From contig CM042555.1 of assembly GCA_023630585.1 (NCBI GenBank), positions 8,746,001 through 8,810,000 of the forward strand: a stretch of 64,000 nucleotides of DNA. Reading direction: 5' to 3'. A model generated the notes under the pieces. The model ran no database searches, had not been told where the DNA came from, and saw only the letters and a program-made list of their open reading frames with translations. Positions 1-10,762 of the stretch are shown here, piece by piece. The position numbers were made by a program, and so were the translations under genes. Source of the stretch: Cranoglanis bouderius. Lineage: Eukaryota > Chordata > Actinopteri > Siluriformes > Cranoglanididae. Each line of letters starts with the position of its first letter. Positions within the stretch are counted from its first letter, which is position 1.

Positions 1-454
1 TAAGTCTGGACTCTGACTAGTGCTTTGGGTCATTGTCATGTTGGAAGGTAAAACTTCTTCCCTTTGACAACTTTCTGGCAGAGGGCAGCAGATTTTCCTC
101 AAGAATTTGATAGTATTTTGCCCCATCCATTTTCCTCCTATCCTGGCAAGTGCTCCAGTCCCTGCTGCAGAGAAACACCCCCATAATAGGATATTACCAC
201 CTCCATGCTTTACTGTAGGAATGGTGATATTTGGATGGTGAGCTGTATTGGATTTCCGCCAGACATGTAATTTGGTGTTGAGGCCAAATAATTCAATTTT
301 AGTCTCATCTAACCATAACACCTTTTTCCATGTGGACTCTAGGCATTGATAAAGCCTTTGAAATTTTTTTTGTATCCATCTCCTGGCTTGTGCCTTTCCA
401 CAACTTTATCCCGGAGATCTTTTGACAGTGCCTTGCCACCCACAGTTGATTGTT
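1..454 (-). pseudogene. Tc1-like transposase remnant
   Basis: Read on the minus strand, about 454 to 345 gives the start of the N-terminal helix-turn-helix region (a VERHK..GYKKISKAL-like stretch). About 330 to 20 gives the DDE catalytic region: a WLDETKIELFGLN-like block with the first catalytic Asp, an IPTVKHGGGN..LWGCFSA block, and near the window edge HDNDPKH with the second Asp. The roughly 200 residues normally between the paired-type DNA-binding domain and the first Asp are missing, and there are in-frame stops. In intact relatives the protein binds terminal repeats and catalyses cut-and-paste transposition at TA. This copy cannot encode a working enzyme. No start ATG is preserved. Confidence 0.8.
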
Positions 455-704
455 TGCTTCAGTTGCACTACAAAATGCTCCAGGAAAGCTCTTTTCATGC
501 TGAGCTAATCAAAATCACCACAGCTGATCACAGTTGAAAGTCAAATGGCTTTGTGTGCCATTGAGAAGGTGATTAGCTACACCTTATTGAGTTTACAAGT
601 CATCTTTAGGAGGGGGTGGTCCTTTTTCCAACTCAGTGATTCTGTTTTTTTTGTTTTTTATTTTAAAGGGGGGTGATTCTTTTCTATACCCACTGTGTGT
701 GAGT
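1..704 (-). mobile_element. Internally deleted Tc1-like DNA transposon, cut by the window edge
   Basis: This is a relic of a Tc1-like element lying on the minus strand. The reverse complement of 1-454 carries transposase segments. The terminal part (about 540-704) is non-coding and ends in a G-run followed by TTCTTTTCTATACCCACTGTG, a decayed Tc1-type end that runs into a TA/CA microsatellite. The left part of the element is outside the window. It differs in sequence from the 765-2090 element, so it is a separate Tc1 subfamily. Confidence 0.8.
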
Positions 705-726
705 GTATATATATATATATATACAC

Positions 727-763
<37 letters not shown>

Positions 764-764
764 C
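699..764. repeat. Compound (TG)(TA)(CA) microsatellite
   Basis: Short alternating TG, TA and CA tracts sit exactly between two Tc1-like elements. The TA-rich tract may have served as a target for TA-specific insertion. Confidence 0.9.
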
Positions 765-1019
765 CAATGGGGGAAAAATTATTTGATCCCCTGCTGATTT
801 TATACGTTTGCCCACTGACAAAGAAATGATTAGTCTATCATTTTAATGGTAGGTGTATTTTAACAGTGAGAGACAGAATAACAACAAAAAAATCCAGAAA
901 AATGCATTTCAAAAAAGTTATAAATTGATTTGCATTTTAATGAGGGAAATAAGTATTTGATCCCCTATCAATCAGCAAGATTTCTGGCTCCCAGGTGTCT
1001 TTTACACAGGTAGTGAGCT

Positions 1020-1060
1020 GAGATTAGGAGCACTCTCTTAAAGGGAGTGCTCCTAATCTC
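1020..1060 (+). other. Perfect 16-bp hairpin in the transposon leader
   Basis: Positions 1020-1035 and 1045-1060 are perfect inverted complements (GAGATTAGGAGCACTC on the left arm) separated by 9 nt. The hairpin lies 70 bp upstream of the transposase ATG, inside the element. A role in transposase expression or binding is only a guess. Confidence 0.85.
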
Positions 1061-1129
1061 AGTTTGTTACCTGTAAAAAGACACCTGTCCACAGAAGCAA
1101 TCAATCAATCAGATTCCAAACTCTCCACC

Positions 1130-1947
1130 ATGGCCAAGACCAAAGAGCTGTCCAAGGATGTCAAGGACAAGATTGTAGACCTACACAAGGCTGGAATGGG
1201 CTACAAGACCATCGCCAAGCAGTTTGGTGAGAAGGTGACAACAGTTGGTGCGATTATTCGCAAATGGAAGAAACTGTCAGTCTCCCTCGGTCTGGGGCTC
1301 CATGCAAGATCTCACCTCATGGAGTTTCAATGATCATGAGAACGGTGAGGAATCAGCCCAGAACCACACGGAGGATCTTGTTAATGATCTCAAGGCAGCA
1401 GGAACCATAGTCACCAAGAAAACAATTGGTAACACACTACGCCGTGAAGGACTGAAATCCTGCAGCGCCTGCAAGATCCCCCTGCTCAAGAAAGCACATG
1501 TACAGGCCCGTTTGAAGTTTGCCTGAATGATTCAGAGGAGAACTGGGTGAAAGTGTTGTGGTCAGGTGTGGTCAGATCTCTTTGGCATCAACTCAACTCG
1601 CTGTGTTTGGAAGAGGAGGAATGCTGTGTTATGACCCCAAGTCATAACACCATCCCCACCATCAAACATGGACGTGGGAACATTATGCTTTGGGGGTGTT
1701 TTTCTGCTAAGCGGACAGGACAACTGCACCGCATCAAAGGGACGATGGACGGGGCCATGTACCGTCAAATCTTGGGTGAGAAACTCCTTCCCTCATCCAG
1801 GGCATTGAAAATGACCTTAATGACTTGGAGAGGATCTGCAAAGAGGAGTGGGACAAAATCCCTCCTGAGATGTGTGCAAACCTGGTGGCCAACTACAAGA
1901 AACGTCTGACCTCTGTGATTGTCAACAAGGGTTTTGCCACCAAGTAA
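1130..1947 (+). pseudogene. Tc1-like transposase, frameshifted and internally deleted
   Basis: The reading starts at an ATG at 1130 (MAKTKELSKD...), a Tc1-type helix-turn-helix domain. It continues to IIRKWKK at about 1275, then changes frame and resumes with a second HTH-like block (TREDLVNDL-like, KKTIGNTLRREGLKS). It stops after ARLKFA at 1524 because a short segment was lost. A third frame carries IPTIKHGRGNIMLWGCFSA and MDGAMYRQILGE. After RALKM at about 1810 the reading jumps to NDLERICKEEWDK-like sequence, so the segment with the second Asp and the final acidic residue of the DDE triad is absent. The terminal stop is at 1945-1947. Intact relatives are about 340 residues. This copy is non-autonomous. 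Confidence 0.9.
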
Positions 1948-2090
1948 AGTCGAAGGGGTCAAATACTTATTTCCCTCATTAAAATGCAAATCAATTTATA
2001 ACTTTTTTGAAATGCATTTTTCTGGATTTTTTTGTTGTTATTCTGTCTCTCACTGTTAAAATACACCTACCATTAAAATTATAGACAGAT

Positions 2091-3053
2091 TACTTACTAT
2101 TTTTTTTGGACATTTGAAATATAGAATATATTGGAATTAGCATTTGTGCCTTTTCTTATAACTTCATTTGTATGAATTTTAACTAAAACCAAACACATCA
2201 CCTGTTTTTTTTTAATTTGTCCATAATTTTCATGAGATCAGGTTAAATAAACACATTGGCTAGCTTTAACTAAAACAAAATAATATTGATATTAATAATT
2301 AGGAAGATCAAAAACTGAAAATGTTATCTAGCTATTATAAAAGCTTAGTTTAGCTAAGAAATGCCTGGTTACCTCAAAGCAAACTTTTAATTAATGATAT
2401 CTCAATAAATGATTCTTGACTCCATTTTGTATGTTGATAAGCAGTCTAAATATACATTAAATTGAACCATAGTAATACTAATAAAAACATTTAAAATATT
2501 TTTATTTTTCATTATTTATTTATTCTTAAATCTTTGTAAAAATATATACATTATTTATTTATTTATGTATCTAATTTATGTTATCATTCATGTTATTGTA
2601 CATGATCATATATTGTATTATCATATATTGTATGCATCTAATTTATATTATCATACAGTGTATATTCATTTATATATTTATATTATTTATAATCTAAAGT
2701 GGTGTTGAAATACAGAATGTGTTGTCCTTAATGAGACACACAGATATGATAAAAATACACCCCACACAAAATACTTTTTCCCCCTGATGACATGTACTAC
2801 TTTGTTAACACCAAGTTAAAACCTCACCATTACCTTCTGCCACACTAAACATTAGTTAAACCATGCATGGCATACCAGTGCATGAACACTCTTCCCTCCA
2901 TTTGCACCAAGCAGCAATACACTCATGGCTTGATAGATCCATTGACAGTAATGTCACGATTGTTATTTTAGCATGGGTGAGTGATACGAGCAGTGGAAGA
3001 GAGTTGTCAGTGAAGAATGCCCAGAATGCAGCCTCCTCTGCCAGCTGCGTGAA

Positions 3054-3055
<2 letters not shown>
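2091..3055. other. AT-rich gene-free DNA
   Basis: From about 2091 to 2800 the sequence is strongly AT-rich, with many ATTTATTTA and TATATTATC runs and no open frame of note. A less biased stretch follows, with no recognisable gene or element. Confidence 0.7.
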
Positions 3056-3089
<34 letters not shown>

Positions 3090-3093
3090 ACAC
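3056..3093. repeat. (CA)n microsatellite
   Basis: CA dinucleotide run with one TACA interruption. Confidence 0.97.
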
Positions 3094-3499
3094 GTGTTTG
3101 GTTGGGGAACTTTGGCTGGGCATTTCCCAGCTGTCTTTTTAGCCATCATTCAAAGACAGTGTTACTGTGTTTTTTTTGCACGGGTGCGCATGCGTGTGTG
3201 TGTGTGTCTGTGTTCATCTTTGTCATCCAAGTGCTGCCAGTATGTGTCCTGCTTGCTGAACCACACACAAAGTTACTCTTCTTGGAGGCTACCAGATGCT
3301 GAATGCTTGAGGCCCTCTCTATCCCTCCCCTTTCTCTCTCTCTCTCTCTCTCGAAATGCTCCTCCCTCTCTCACATGCAGCCTCCAGGAGATGAGTTTGA
3401 TTCATTTTGGGAGGTGTCCAAGAAGCAGAGTGAGAGGCAGAAGAGAGAAAAAGAGAAGGGAGAATGAAAGACAATGAGAGAGAAAGAAAGAGACAAACA

Positions 3500-3720
3500 G
3501 AGGCAGCCCATGGCGTGAGGCAGAATGAGCCTGCGCAGATATGGAGAGATTAGCCAGCCGCTGCTATAACACTGGCCTGTTTTTATGACTGCTAAAGCCT
3601 CTGGCAGCAGCTAAAGCCACTCTCATGGGCTCCAAAAGCCCCGGCGTCTCCTGAGGCTCACAAAGACAGAATAGAGACAATGAAGAAAAGGGGTTAGTTA
3701 CAGTCGACGTGAATCTGCTT
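3500..3720. promoter_or_regulatory. Candidate conserved non-coding block
   Basis: This is a balanced-composition, repeat-free stretch (GCGCAGATATGGAGAGATTA, CTGCTAAAGCCTCTGGCAGC) between low-complexity regions and with no coding potential. In a teashirt-gene desert such islands are often enhancers. This is inference from composition only. Confidence 0.25.
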
Positions 3721-4300
3721 CCCTAAAGTCCCACCGATGCTGTCGTAAGCACAAGTGGATCCAACAAGATGGAGCAGAGCACCACAAATGCTGACAAGTA
3801 ACACAATTTCAGTGGAATGTCAGTTGCATCGAATGCAAGATGTGCTCTATTTCATTACACGTCTGAAGCATTTAAGGGTGTGTTGACAGGGCAGGCAGTA
3901 ATGCTCACTTCAGGCCTCCGTGTTGAAAGCCGACTGCTGGATTTGGTCCTCGATTTGTTTCTCGGTTTTCACAAATCATTTTAGTCTCCATAGCCACCTT
4001 GACTTTAAAGTTATTAGAGTGTTGGAGGTCTCATGGTGTTGTACTTTCTCTGGCCTGCTGTAAGGAATTTGTCAAATTATACTGGGTGATTAGATTGTTT
4101 GGGTGTCACAAACCATAGTAACAGAGCTGTAGCACCATGTTAGAGTCTAGAATATTTTGAGATTCAGTTGGTACACATATTGTCTAAACCCACTCAAAGA
4201 GTCATTTTGTACTGTACACAGTACCAAAGCTTCCCGAAAAACCGGAACTGTGCTTTCTCCACTGGCCTCCGGTCCAATAATAAAGCTTTCAATTGTTTTG
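3721..4300. other. Gene-free unique-looking DNA
   Basis: There is no supported open frame, RNA gene or named repeat. The composition is ordinary. Confidence 0.5.
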
Positions 4301-4309
4301 CTTTTTGCA

Positions 4310-4770
4310 TCAGTAAAACACTTTAACTAACCAAAAAAATGCAACAGCAAATTCAGAAACACAACAGTAACTTCAGAATGTTACAAGTTTTAGTAAAACT
4401 AAAAACGCAGCAGCAAACAACAGTCAAAACAAAAATGTGACAGTAAGTTCAGAAAAGCAACATTAACTCATAAAGGTAGTCTCTTATTGAACATCATATA
4501 CTTAATGCTGATGGGACACGGCATATGACTATCACAAGGCAAAAATAAAGCACTTTTTTGTGTTTTTAGTTTTGCAGTTGTGTTGTTAGTTTTGCAGTTG
4601 TGTTTTTGTTTTGCTGTGTTTTGTTTTGTTGTTGTCTTGTGCTGCTGTGTTTTTGGTGTGTTTTTTTTGTTTGTTGTTTTGTTTCTACTTTTGCTGTGGC
4701 ATTTTTGTTTGTTGTTGTCTTTTTTGGTTTTGCTGTTGTGTTTTTATTTGTTGTTGTTCAGTGGGAAAAT
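4310..4770. repeat. Inverted AAC/CAG-rich and GTT/CTG-rich repeat pair
   Basis: About 4320-4460 is a degenerate purine-side array (AACAGCAAA, AAAACGCAGCAGCAAAC, ACAACAGTCAAAAC). About 4560-4765 is its complement (TTTTGCTGTTGTGTTTTT units). About 100 bp of ordinary sequence separates them. The arms could fold into a long imperfect hairpin. The reading frames here (leucine, phenylalanine and cysteine runs) are artefacts of the repeat. Confidence 0.75.
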
Positions 4771-4774
4771 GGCC

Positions 4775-5984
4775 ACACATGTAATGGTCTACATATTTTC
4801 CACTAATGTATGTTATAGTAGCACTTATGGTATACTATTAGCGTGTTTAATACCTATATAGCTCAAGTGTGATAGTGCACTCATCATGTTACATCATTTC
4901 ATTTTAGAGAATTTTGTATTTCCTAACATTTCATCTTTTGAGAGTCATATTAAGACATCATGTTGTGTGAGTGCATGTGTAGGGGGCTGGAGGCTAGACG
5001 ACAGAATTATTAATAGATATTTTAATTATTCCCTAGTTAGCCTCAGGCATCAAGGCCTTCAGTAGAACATGCTTACACTACAGAACATTCTGACAGAACA
5101 GCAACCATGATGGATCAATTGAAGATTCATCAAATCTCTGCTCACAAACACGGGGGTAAGCATGCATGTAAATACGCACTCGTACACACACCTGTCTTTC
5201 TCTCACACTGCCTTTTATTCTCGCCATCCATCTACAAATGCACAAGCACACCTCAGCAACCGTGTTTGCACGACTGCACACGGTGGACGTCCAACTTATA
5301 GTATACTGCAGGTCTAAATATATCAGTTTATTAATATACCAAATTACACTAACCTGATTTGATTAATCTTTAATTTGAACCCTAACACTGTGTTGTTAAC
5401 ACTATTAGTCTTTTGAGCATTTTTATTCCATTTCTTCGCTGAACAGATCAGTTAAGTGCCTCCATTTTAAAAGATGCATTCTGTGTTCAATTAGCAGGCC
5501 TGCGATGGACTAATTCACCATCGTGAGAACGCCACACACTCGCTCTAGTCCTCTTTTCTCTTTTTTCCTCATTTAATCTCCCCTTCTTTTATTTCCTTTA
5601 TTTCACACTAGAGATGCTCAGTCACTCTCCTCAGCATCTTCCCTCCTGCTCTCTCCATCACTCCTACCTGCTTAATTCCCCTTTAACGGGCTGCGCCAAA
5701 GTCGTTAGCTGATTAAAACACTTAATTGGGCCCTGCAGAGTAAGGTGGAGGGATCAAGACTGAAGTTATGGGAAACAGAAAGTTTAATGATGCCATTTCT
5801 GCAGGGTTTGTTCTCTCAGTATCATGTGATAGTAAGACATTTCTGTTTAGTGTCATATACTATTAGGTACTATTACAGTAGCTGTTATTATGTACATGTA
5901 TATTAGCTACTATTACATATAGTATACATAGTACATAGGTGTTATATAGAATAGGACATGTGAGGTATCAAACATCATGTGGCA
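4775..5984. other. Gene-free interval
   Basis: No gene is supported. The interval contains unique-looking DNA, a candidate regulatory block at 5440-5790 (separate entry), and an AT-rich run with repeated TAGTATACAT/TATTAGCTACTA-like words at about 5820-5960. Confidence 0.6.
5440..5790. promoter_or_regulatory. Candidate conserved non-coding block with homeodomain cores
   Basis: A high-complexity block with several TAAT/ATTA cores (TTCAATTAGCAGGCCTGCGA, GGACTAATTCACC, GTTAGCTGATTAAAACAC, CTTAATTGGGCCCTGCAG). It has no coding potential, and mobile DNA lies nearby. The composition is typical of vertebrate developmental enhancers; conservation was not tested. Confidence 0.35.
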
Positions 5985-6640
5985 TGCTTGTTATAGAAAA
6001 GTAATCAATGATTGGGTGACCTAATGCGGCCCGGCGTGAAGCAGACTTACTGGTACCACCCTGAAGTGGATTAATGTCCTATAATAGCACATAGCAAAGT
6101 GTTTTATTTCTCTTATACCACAGCAGTTGTTAATGATTACAGTTTTTTTTTAAATTAATGAAAGACCCATTGTATTTTTATCAAATTATTATTTTTATTT
6201 ATTTATGTAATGTAGCAGCTATAAACAGTCGTTCATTCACTTTCTCTTGAACTTATGGAGAAACCCTTCTGTCCTGAAGACGTTCCCATGTCAGAAAACA
6301 TAAAGGTACAGCTTTACCTCCGACTGTTGCAATGCGCTGACACTGGAGACTCCTTCCATAAAAGAAAAATAAGCGTCTCCTTATAGAAAGTTTCACCATA
6401 TAACAATTAGACATTTTTATTTGTTAAATAAAACACACACTTTTAAATTTGTTTATTAGTAGGTTTAGATAATATGGAGTGTCTGCCATGCAATTTCCCG
6501 TGAATGAGCTGTTACTATAGAAACAACTGTATTAAAACGAACACATCGATATTACTTTACAACTGGAACTATTGTCTGATCTTTAAAGAAAATGAATTAA
6601 TAACTTCTGAGGAGATTTGAGAATTCAGCAGTGCAGGGTT
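5985..6640 (+). mobile_element. Dispersed DNA repeat family A, copy 1 (fragment)
   Basis: The landmarks AAGTAATCAATGATTGGGTG, TAATGCGGCCCGGCGTGAAG, CCTGAAGTGGATTAATGTCC, TTCTGTCCTGAAGACGTTCC and CACTGGAGACTCCTTCC occur in the same order as in the 19995-20640 copy. The later words TATGGAGTGTCTGCCATGCA and CTATAGAAACAAC match the 10970-11030 part of the second copy. No coding sequence is present. The family behaves like a non-autonomous DNA element. Confidence 0.75.
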
Positions 6641-7357
6641 GTAAATATCATATATGCTGCATATAATGTAAACAATTACAGTAAAAAAAACAAACAAACA
6701 AACAAAAAAACAATTAACATACAAGTTCCATATAGGCCGCAACTCTGATCAGACTGCTATGACAGTGTGTGTTTGAAACATGGATAAGCACTGCTCTGTG
6801 CATAGACCACCGGTGAGAGGTGAAGGATGTGGGCTGAATGACAATGGGAAAGCGATTCACCCCAGAGGCACTAAATGGGTGCAAGTCTGGGTCAAGAGGC
6901 AATGGGTGAAGTCTTCATTCATGGAGAAGTCAGAGGAACAGCCTGGCAACCAAACAAACGAGTGCCAGAGCTCCTCCTTATGTTTACACACATGAGGACA
7001 TGGCTTACATATGACTCTAGTTTGGAGGTGGAGTGCAATGAATTAAAAAAAAATTATTGTTTAAATAAAATGGTCTGGATAAAACACTGGAAAAAGGGAT
7101 TTATTCTCTAAATAATGCTGTAGGCTTTGTGTTTATTTAGTTAGTCGATGAAAACAGCATCTTTATGAGAGAGTGAAAGACACAGACAGATAAAGAAGAG
7201 GCACTGAAGAGGCTGTTTGGGGGCAAATCTTTCATTACGGTAGAGAGAAATGCATTTGTGGATTTGGGCATTGGGCAAGTGCGCTATTACTGACAAAAAA
7301 ACAAAACAATGTGATCAATGGAGAGGAGAAGAGTGAACTCTGTCAGCTGCAGGGAGA
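6641..7357. other. Gene-free interval
   Basis: Contains an A-rich (CAAA)n tract at about 6683-6714 and otherwise ordinary sequence. Short open frames here have no recognisable domain. Confidence 0.6.

Positions 7358-7408
<51 letters not shown>
7358..7408. repeat. Compound (CT)n(CA)n microsatellite
   Basis: A CT run (7358-7382) passes directly into a CA run (7383-7408). Confidence 0.97.
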
Positions 7409-8965
7409 GTCAGATTATTGAGAACACAAACACGTCCTACACACACCCACTGACACACACAGATGGAGCAGAGACAGAGTATGACATTTAAAGGGAAAAA
7501 GCTGACATTGAGTCCATCACTGTCACTGTGCCTGCCATAAAGCAGCGGCAAATATTAAAACATTTTTCATCTGCGCTGCATTATTGGCACCAGAAATTGT
7601 TTTCCTCTCTGTCTGATATTCGACTGAACTGCGCCGGCGCTCCCTCGAGACCACAGGCTGTTACCAAGGCCTCCCAACATATTGGCAGTTGATGGTAGTA
7701 TTCATGTACACTTGCCACTCACGAGTCTTTAACCTCCCCCCTCTCTTAATGTAGCTCAAAATCCCAGTGTTCATGCTACGTATGGAGACGCTGCTTGTAC
7801 AGAAACAGCAGTACAACTCCTTCTGTGTATTCTGTCGGCATGGGCAAAAATTCCTCCTGATTTACACAGACATGTGCATTAAACAGATCCACATATTTGA
7901 TCCAATTGTTTGTTTTTTTCCTTTTGTATTGCCTGGCCTGCTAACTGATGCATGTTTGATTCAAATCATTTTCTCATTTTCTATAGTGTTTTCTTCGTTT
8001 TTCTTCCCCTGACTATGACAGTCTCTTCAGCTCATCATATCTCTCACATACCTACAATTAGATTCTTCAGTGGTGACTGAATCAAAAGAGCAGTAAATGC
8101 CAATCACATTCTTGAGTTCAGAGCAGAATAAATGCATGTTTAAAGCTGATAATCATATCCCTTTGATTAGCTTTTCATTAATCTCTAATGAGGCAAGAAA
8201 TGTAGCCAAACATCACCATGTGTTGGCTTTTGACTCAAAAACAAGGGCTTTTTTACGGCAAGACATGTCGCTTTTGGACTCATATCCATGAGTCTTCTTA
8301 ATAATAAGAGTAGTAATAAAAATGTCAAAACGCAATAGAAATATGTGTTGTTTTACAATTTTTGTCCACTTGCAACCATTATAAGAAAGATAGCAACTTT
8401 GAAGAAGTCTTTAAACTCCACCCACTTGGCACAATCCCATCATGTCATGTAATATGTCTCTGAAAACATTGTTTCCTGATGTATTTGTGAAATAATGCAT
8501 CATTAAATAACACTAACTAGAAAATTCATTTATTTTTTTTGGATATTCAGCCTCAGTTTCTAGACGAACTGTATTCAAAATGTTGATTATTTATGTTATA
8601 TTTTATACTGAAAAACTACAGTTTAAAATGTTGAAATGTTTCTTCTTCCAACAAAATTTACATTCTGTAAAAGCCTCTCTCTAAAGTGTTTTCACAGTAA
8701 AAAAAAAATAAAAACAAAAATAAATAAAATAAACAATAGATTTTTAGTTGCAAATGCATGCATATTTTATTAGATAAAGTCTTGTCTGCATAGATAAATG
8801 TAGATTTTTTTTTCCAATACAAAAAAAATGCTTGTTTCACTGTTAATTAAAAACAAAATACTTCTAAGAATATCCTCAATCAACTGGATTAATGATGAAA
8901 AGATTAATTATGATATCTATTGTTTTGAAAAATTACCTTAATCAACTGTAATGCCTTAATGTGTG
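7409..8965. other. Gene-free interval with two candidate regulatory islands
   Basis: No gene is supported. Islands with higher complexity lie at about 7560-7700 (GCGCTGCATTATTGGCACC, ACTGCGCCGGCGCTCCC) and 8095-8260. The remainder is AT-rich with poly-A/T runs near 8520, 8700 and 8820. Confidence 0.6.
8095..8260. promoter_or_regulatory. Candidate conserved non-coding block
   Basis: Contains closely spaced homeodomain/POU-like words (GCATGTTTAAAGCTGATAAT, TTTGATTAGC, TTCATTAATCTCTAATGAGG) in a short repeat-free block. A regulatory role is inferred from composition and the tshz3 desert setting only. Confidence 0.3.
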
Positions 8966-8986
8966 CAGTGGTAGCTCAGTGGTTAA
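8965..8986 (+). mobile_element. tRNA-type SINE head fragment
   Basis: GTGGTAGCTCAGTGGTTAA contains a perfect RNA polymerase III A-box (TAGCTCAGTGG, 8972-8982). No B-box follows, because family A copy 2 begins immediately at TTAAAGGAACACTCC. The DNA element appears to have inserted into, or next to, a SINE at TTAA. Confidence 0.5.
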
Positions 8987-9520
8987 AGGAACACTCCAGT
9001 GCTTTTCAACCTAATCTCTGGCGAATACTGCAAACAAGAATTGGGACATATTTTCTTGTACTTAGAAAAGCACTTCGCATGAGACAGAAATGAATGAATG
9101 ACTTACTGAGGCTGCTGATGAGTTTTATCCAACTTTTGAACACTGGAGAAGTACAATAAAAAGTAATTATGGTTACTTACACTAACATTTTTTTTTTTTT
9201 TGTATGAGAGCACAATCATGCTGAAACATATTACATCGATAAAACATAACCACAAGTTTCTTCATCTGAAAAATTACTCCCATCACTAAAGAATAAATTA
9301 TGTAAGCAGTTAAAACATGATGGGACGTACTGTTATAGGAATGTAATCAATGACGAGTAATCAACCTGATTGCACTGACATTTATTTATTAACGAATGAA
9401 ACAATATACTTTCTTTGTCCATTTATTGTTACAGTTTATGTTGTGGAACATACTAAAGAAAAGTTAGTTTCTATTATCATTTTATAGTCATTCCCTCACC
9501 AAACTCTTTTTTTCTCTCTC

Positions 9521-9802
9521 AGGTTTTTCTGCCATAAGGACTTGTAAGTCCTTCAAAGTTGCCACTGGCCTCTTGATAGCTTCCCTGATCAACATCCTCC
9601 TGGCTCGGTCATCCAGTTTGGAGGGACGGCCCGATCTAGGCAAGGTGTTGGTGGTGCCATACACTTTCCACTTCTTAATAATGCTCTGAACGGTACTCAG
9701 AGGGATAGTTAAAGCCTTTGGAATCTTTTTGTATCCTTCTCCTAACTTGTGCCTTTCCACAACTTTGTCCTGGAGCCCTATTGAAAGCACCTTTCCAACC
9801 AT
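9521..9802 (-). pseudogene. Tc1-like transposase N-terminal fragment
   Basis: An ATG at 9802 (MVGKVLSIGLQDKVVERHK...) opens about 94 residues of a paired-type bipartite DNA-binding domain. The first helix-turn-helix includes GYKKIPKAL and TVQSIIKKWK. A GRPSKL motif resembling the AT-hook-like GRPR linker comes next, then the second helix-turn-helix (RARRMLIREA, VATLKDLQ). Homology stops near AEKP. The last residues of the open frame read into the family A flank. The catalytic DDE domain is missing, so only DNA binding could survive, and expression is doubtful. Confidence 0.85.
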
Positions 9803-10186
9803 GGTGTATTCTTTGCGTTGCCATGCACTACTAGTAATGGAATCATCATGGAACAGCCGGTTTTCTTATGACGTAATCAAAACCACTGCATTTGATGTCA
9901 GGCAGGGGGCAATTAGCATAGTGTGTGATCTGGGAAGTGACTGTTGTACCTGAGTTTATAATAGTTACTCTAAGGGGCTGATCACTTATCCAAACCAGGT
10001 ATTTCACTAATTAAATTTTAATAATTGTTCAGAATTTTTTAAAATGTTATTTTCACTTAGATGTGGAGGGTTAAAATGTGTAAAAACAGCTGGCAAAAGT
10101 TAGATTTAATTTATTTTAATTTCCAGGGTGTAATGTGACAAAAGATAAGGATTTTGACAGGGTATGATGATTTTCTATAGGCACTG
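9521..10186 (-). mobile_element. Tc1-like transposon, N-terminal half only
   Basis: The element lies on the minus strand inside family A copy 2. Its 5' terminal region is at about 9960-10186 and ends in ATTTTCTATAGGCACTG followed by TA, a Tc1-type terminus. The rest of the transposase gene and the other terminus are absent beyond about 9521. Confidence 0.8.
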
Positions 10187-10762
10187 TACGTTCACACATA
10201 CAGTGACTCACAACAACAAAGCAACCGGAGACCATTCATTTTCAAGGAGAGCTGGCGACTTCCGGCGACATGAGGGACAGCAACCGTTGCCAGCTAGAAG
10301 TGGATGTGTCCAGCGATGCGACAAAGTTGAGAAATGTTTCACTTTATGCAAATTTGGAACGACTTGGTGCCGCGACTACCACTGGGAGTGAAGACAGTAG
10401 AGTGCACATGATCCTTGATCAGTCATGCTGCCTGCAAGTCCGAATCGTTTCATGGACCCAGACAGTCCGACACTTGCGCTTCTACCGCAGATAGATGGCC
10501 GCAATGGCAAATAACACTCACTGCTTCTCCTTCATCTCGTGGGACATATATACACTAGTGAATTTTATATACCAACTCTCTCCCTCTAGAATGTTTAATT
10601 TTAGCAGCAAGAAAACTGACTTGTTGTCAAAAGTGGAACGCTAGCTGCGCCACCCACTGATAAATGTTACTATGGCAACCAGTAGTAGAGATGCCTATTG
10701 GTGACTTCATAGTACAGCGACTGGCGACTTGCAGCAATAAAATCGCTATGTGTGAATGTACC
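10187..10762. mobile_element. MITE-like element with terminal inverted repeats
   Basis: GTACGTTCACACATA (10186-10200) is repeated in inverted orientation as TATGTGTGAATGTAC (10747-10761), with 14 of 15 positions matching. A second inverted match lies just inside (CTGGCGACTT near each end). Length is about 575 bp with no transposase. It abuts the TA end of the Tc1 fragment, so one probably inserted at the end of the other. The superfamily is undecided. Confidence 0.65.

Larger units (their letters stand above)
765..2090 (+). mobile_element. Tc1-like DNA transposon, 3' end truncated
   Basis: The left end matches the left end of the 28931-29991 copy (GGGGGAAAAA then ATTTGATCCCCTGCTGATTT). The inner terminal repeat ending in AAATAAGTATTTGATCCCC (about 850-967) recurs in inverted orientation at about 1958-2085. 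The outer part of the right inverted repeat is missing after about 2090, where unrelated AT-rich DNA begins. The element carries a transposase relic on the plus strand and a 5' leader hairpin. Confidence 0.9.

Noticed and set aside
2863..3477. 204-codon plus-strand open frame
   Set aside because: It consists largely of translated CA, GT and CT repeats (Thr-His, Cys-Val and Ser-Leu runs) with no domain.
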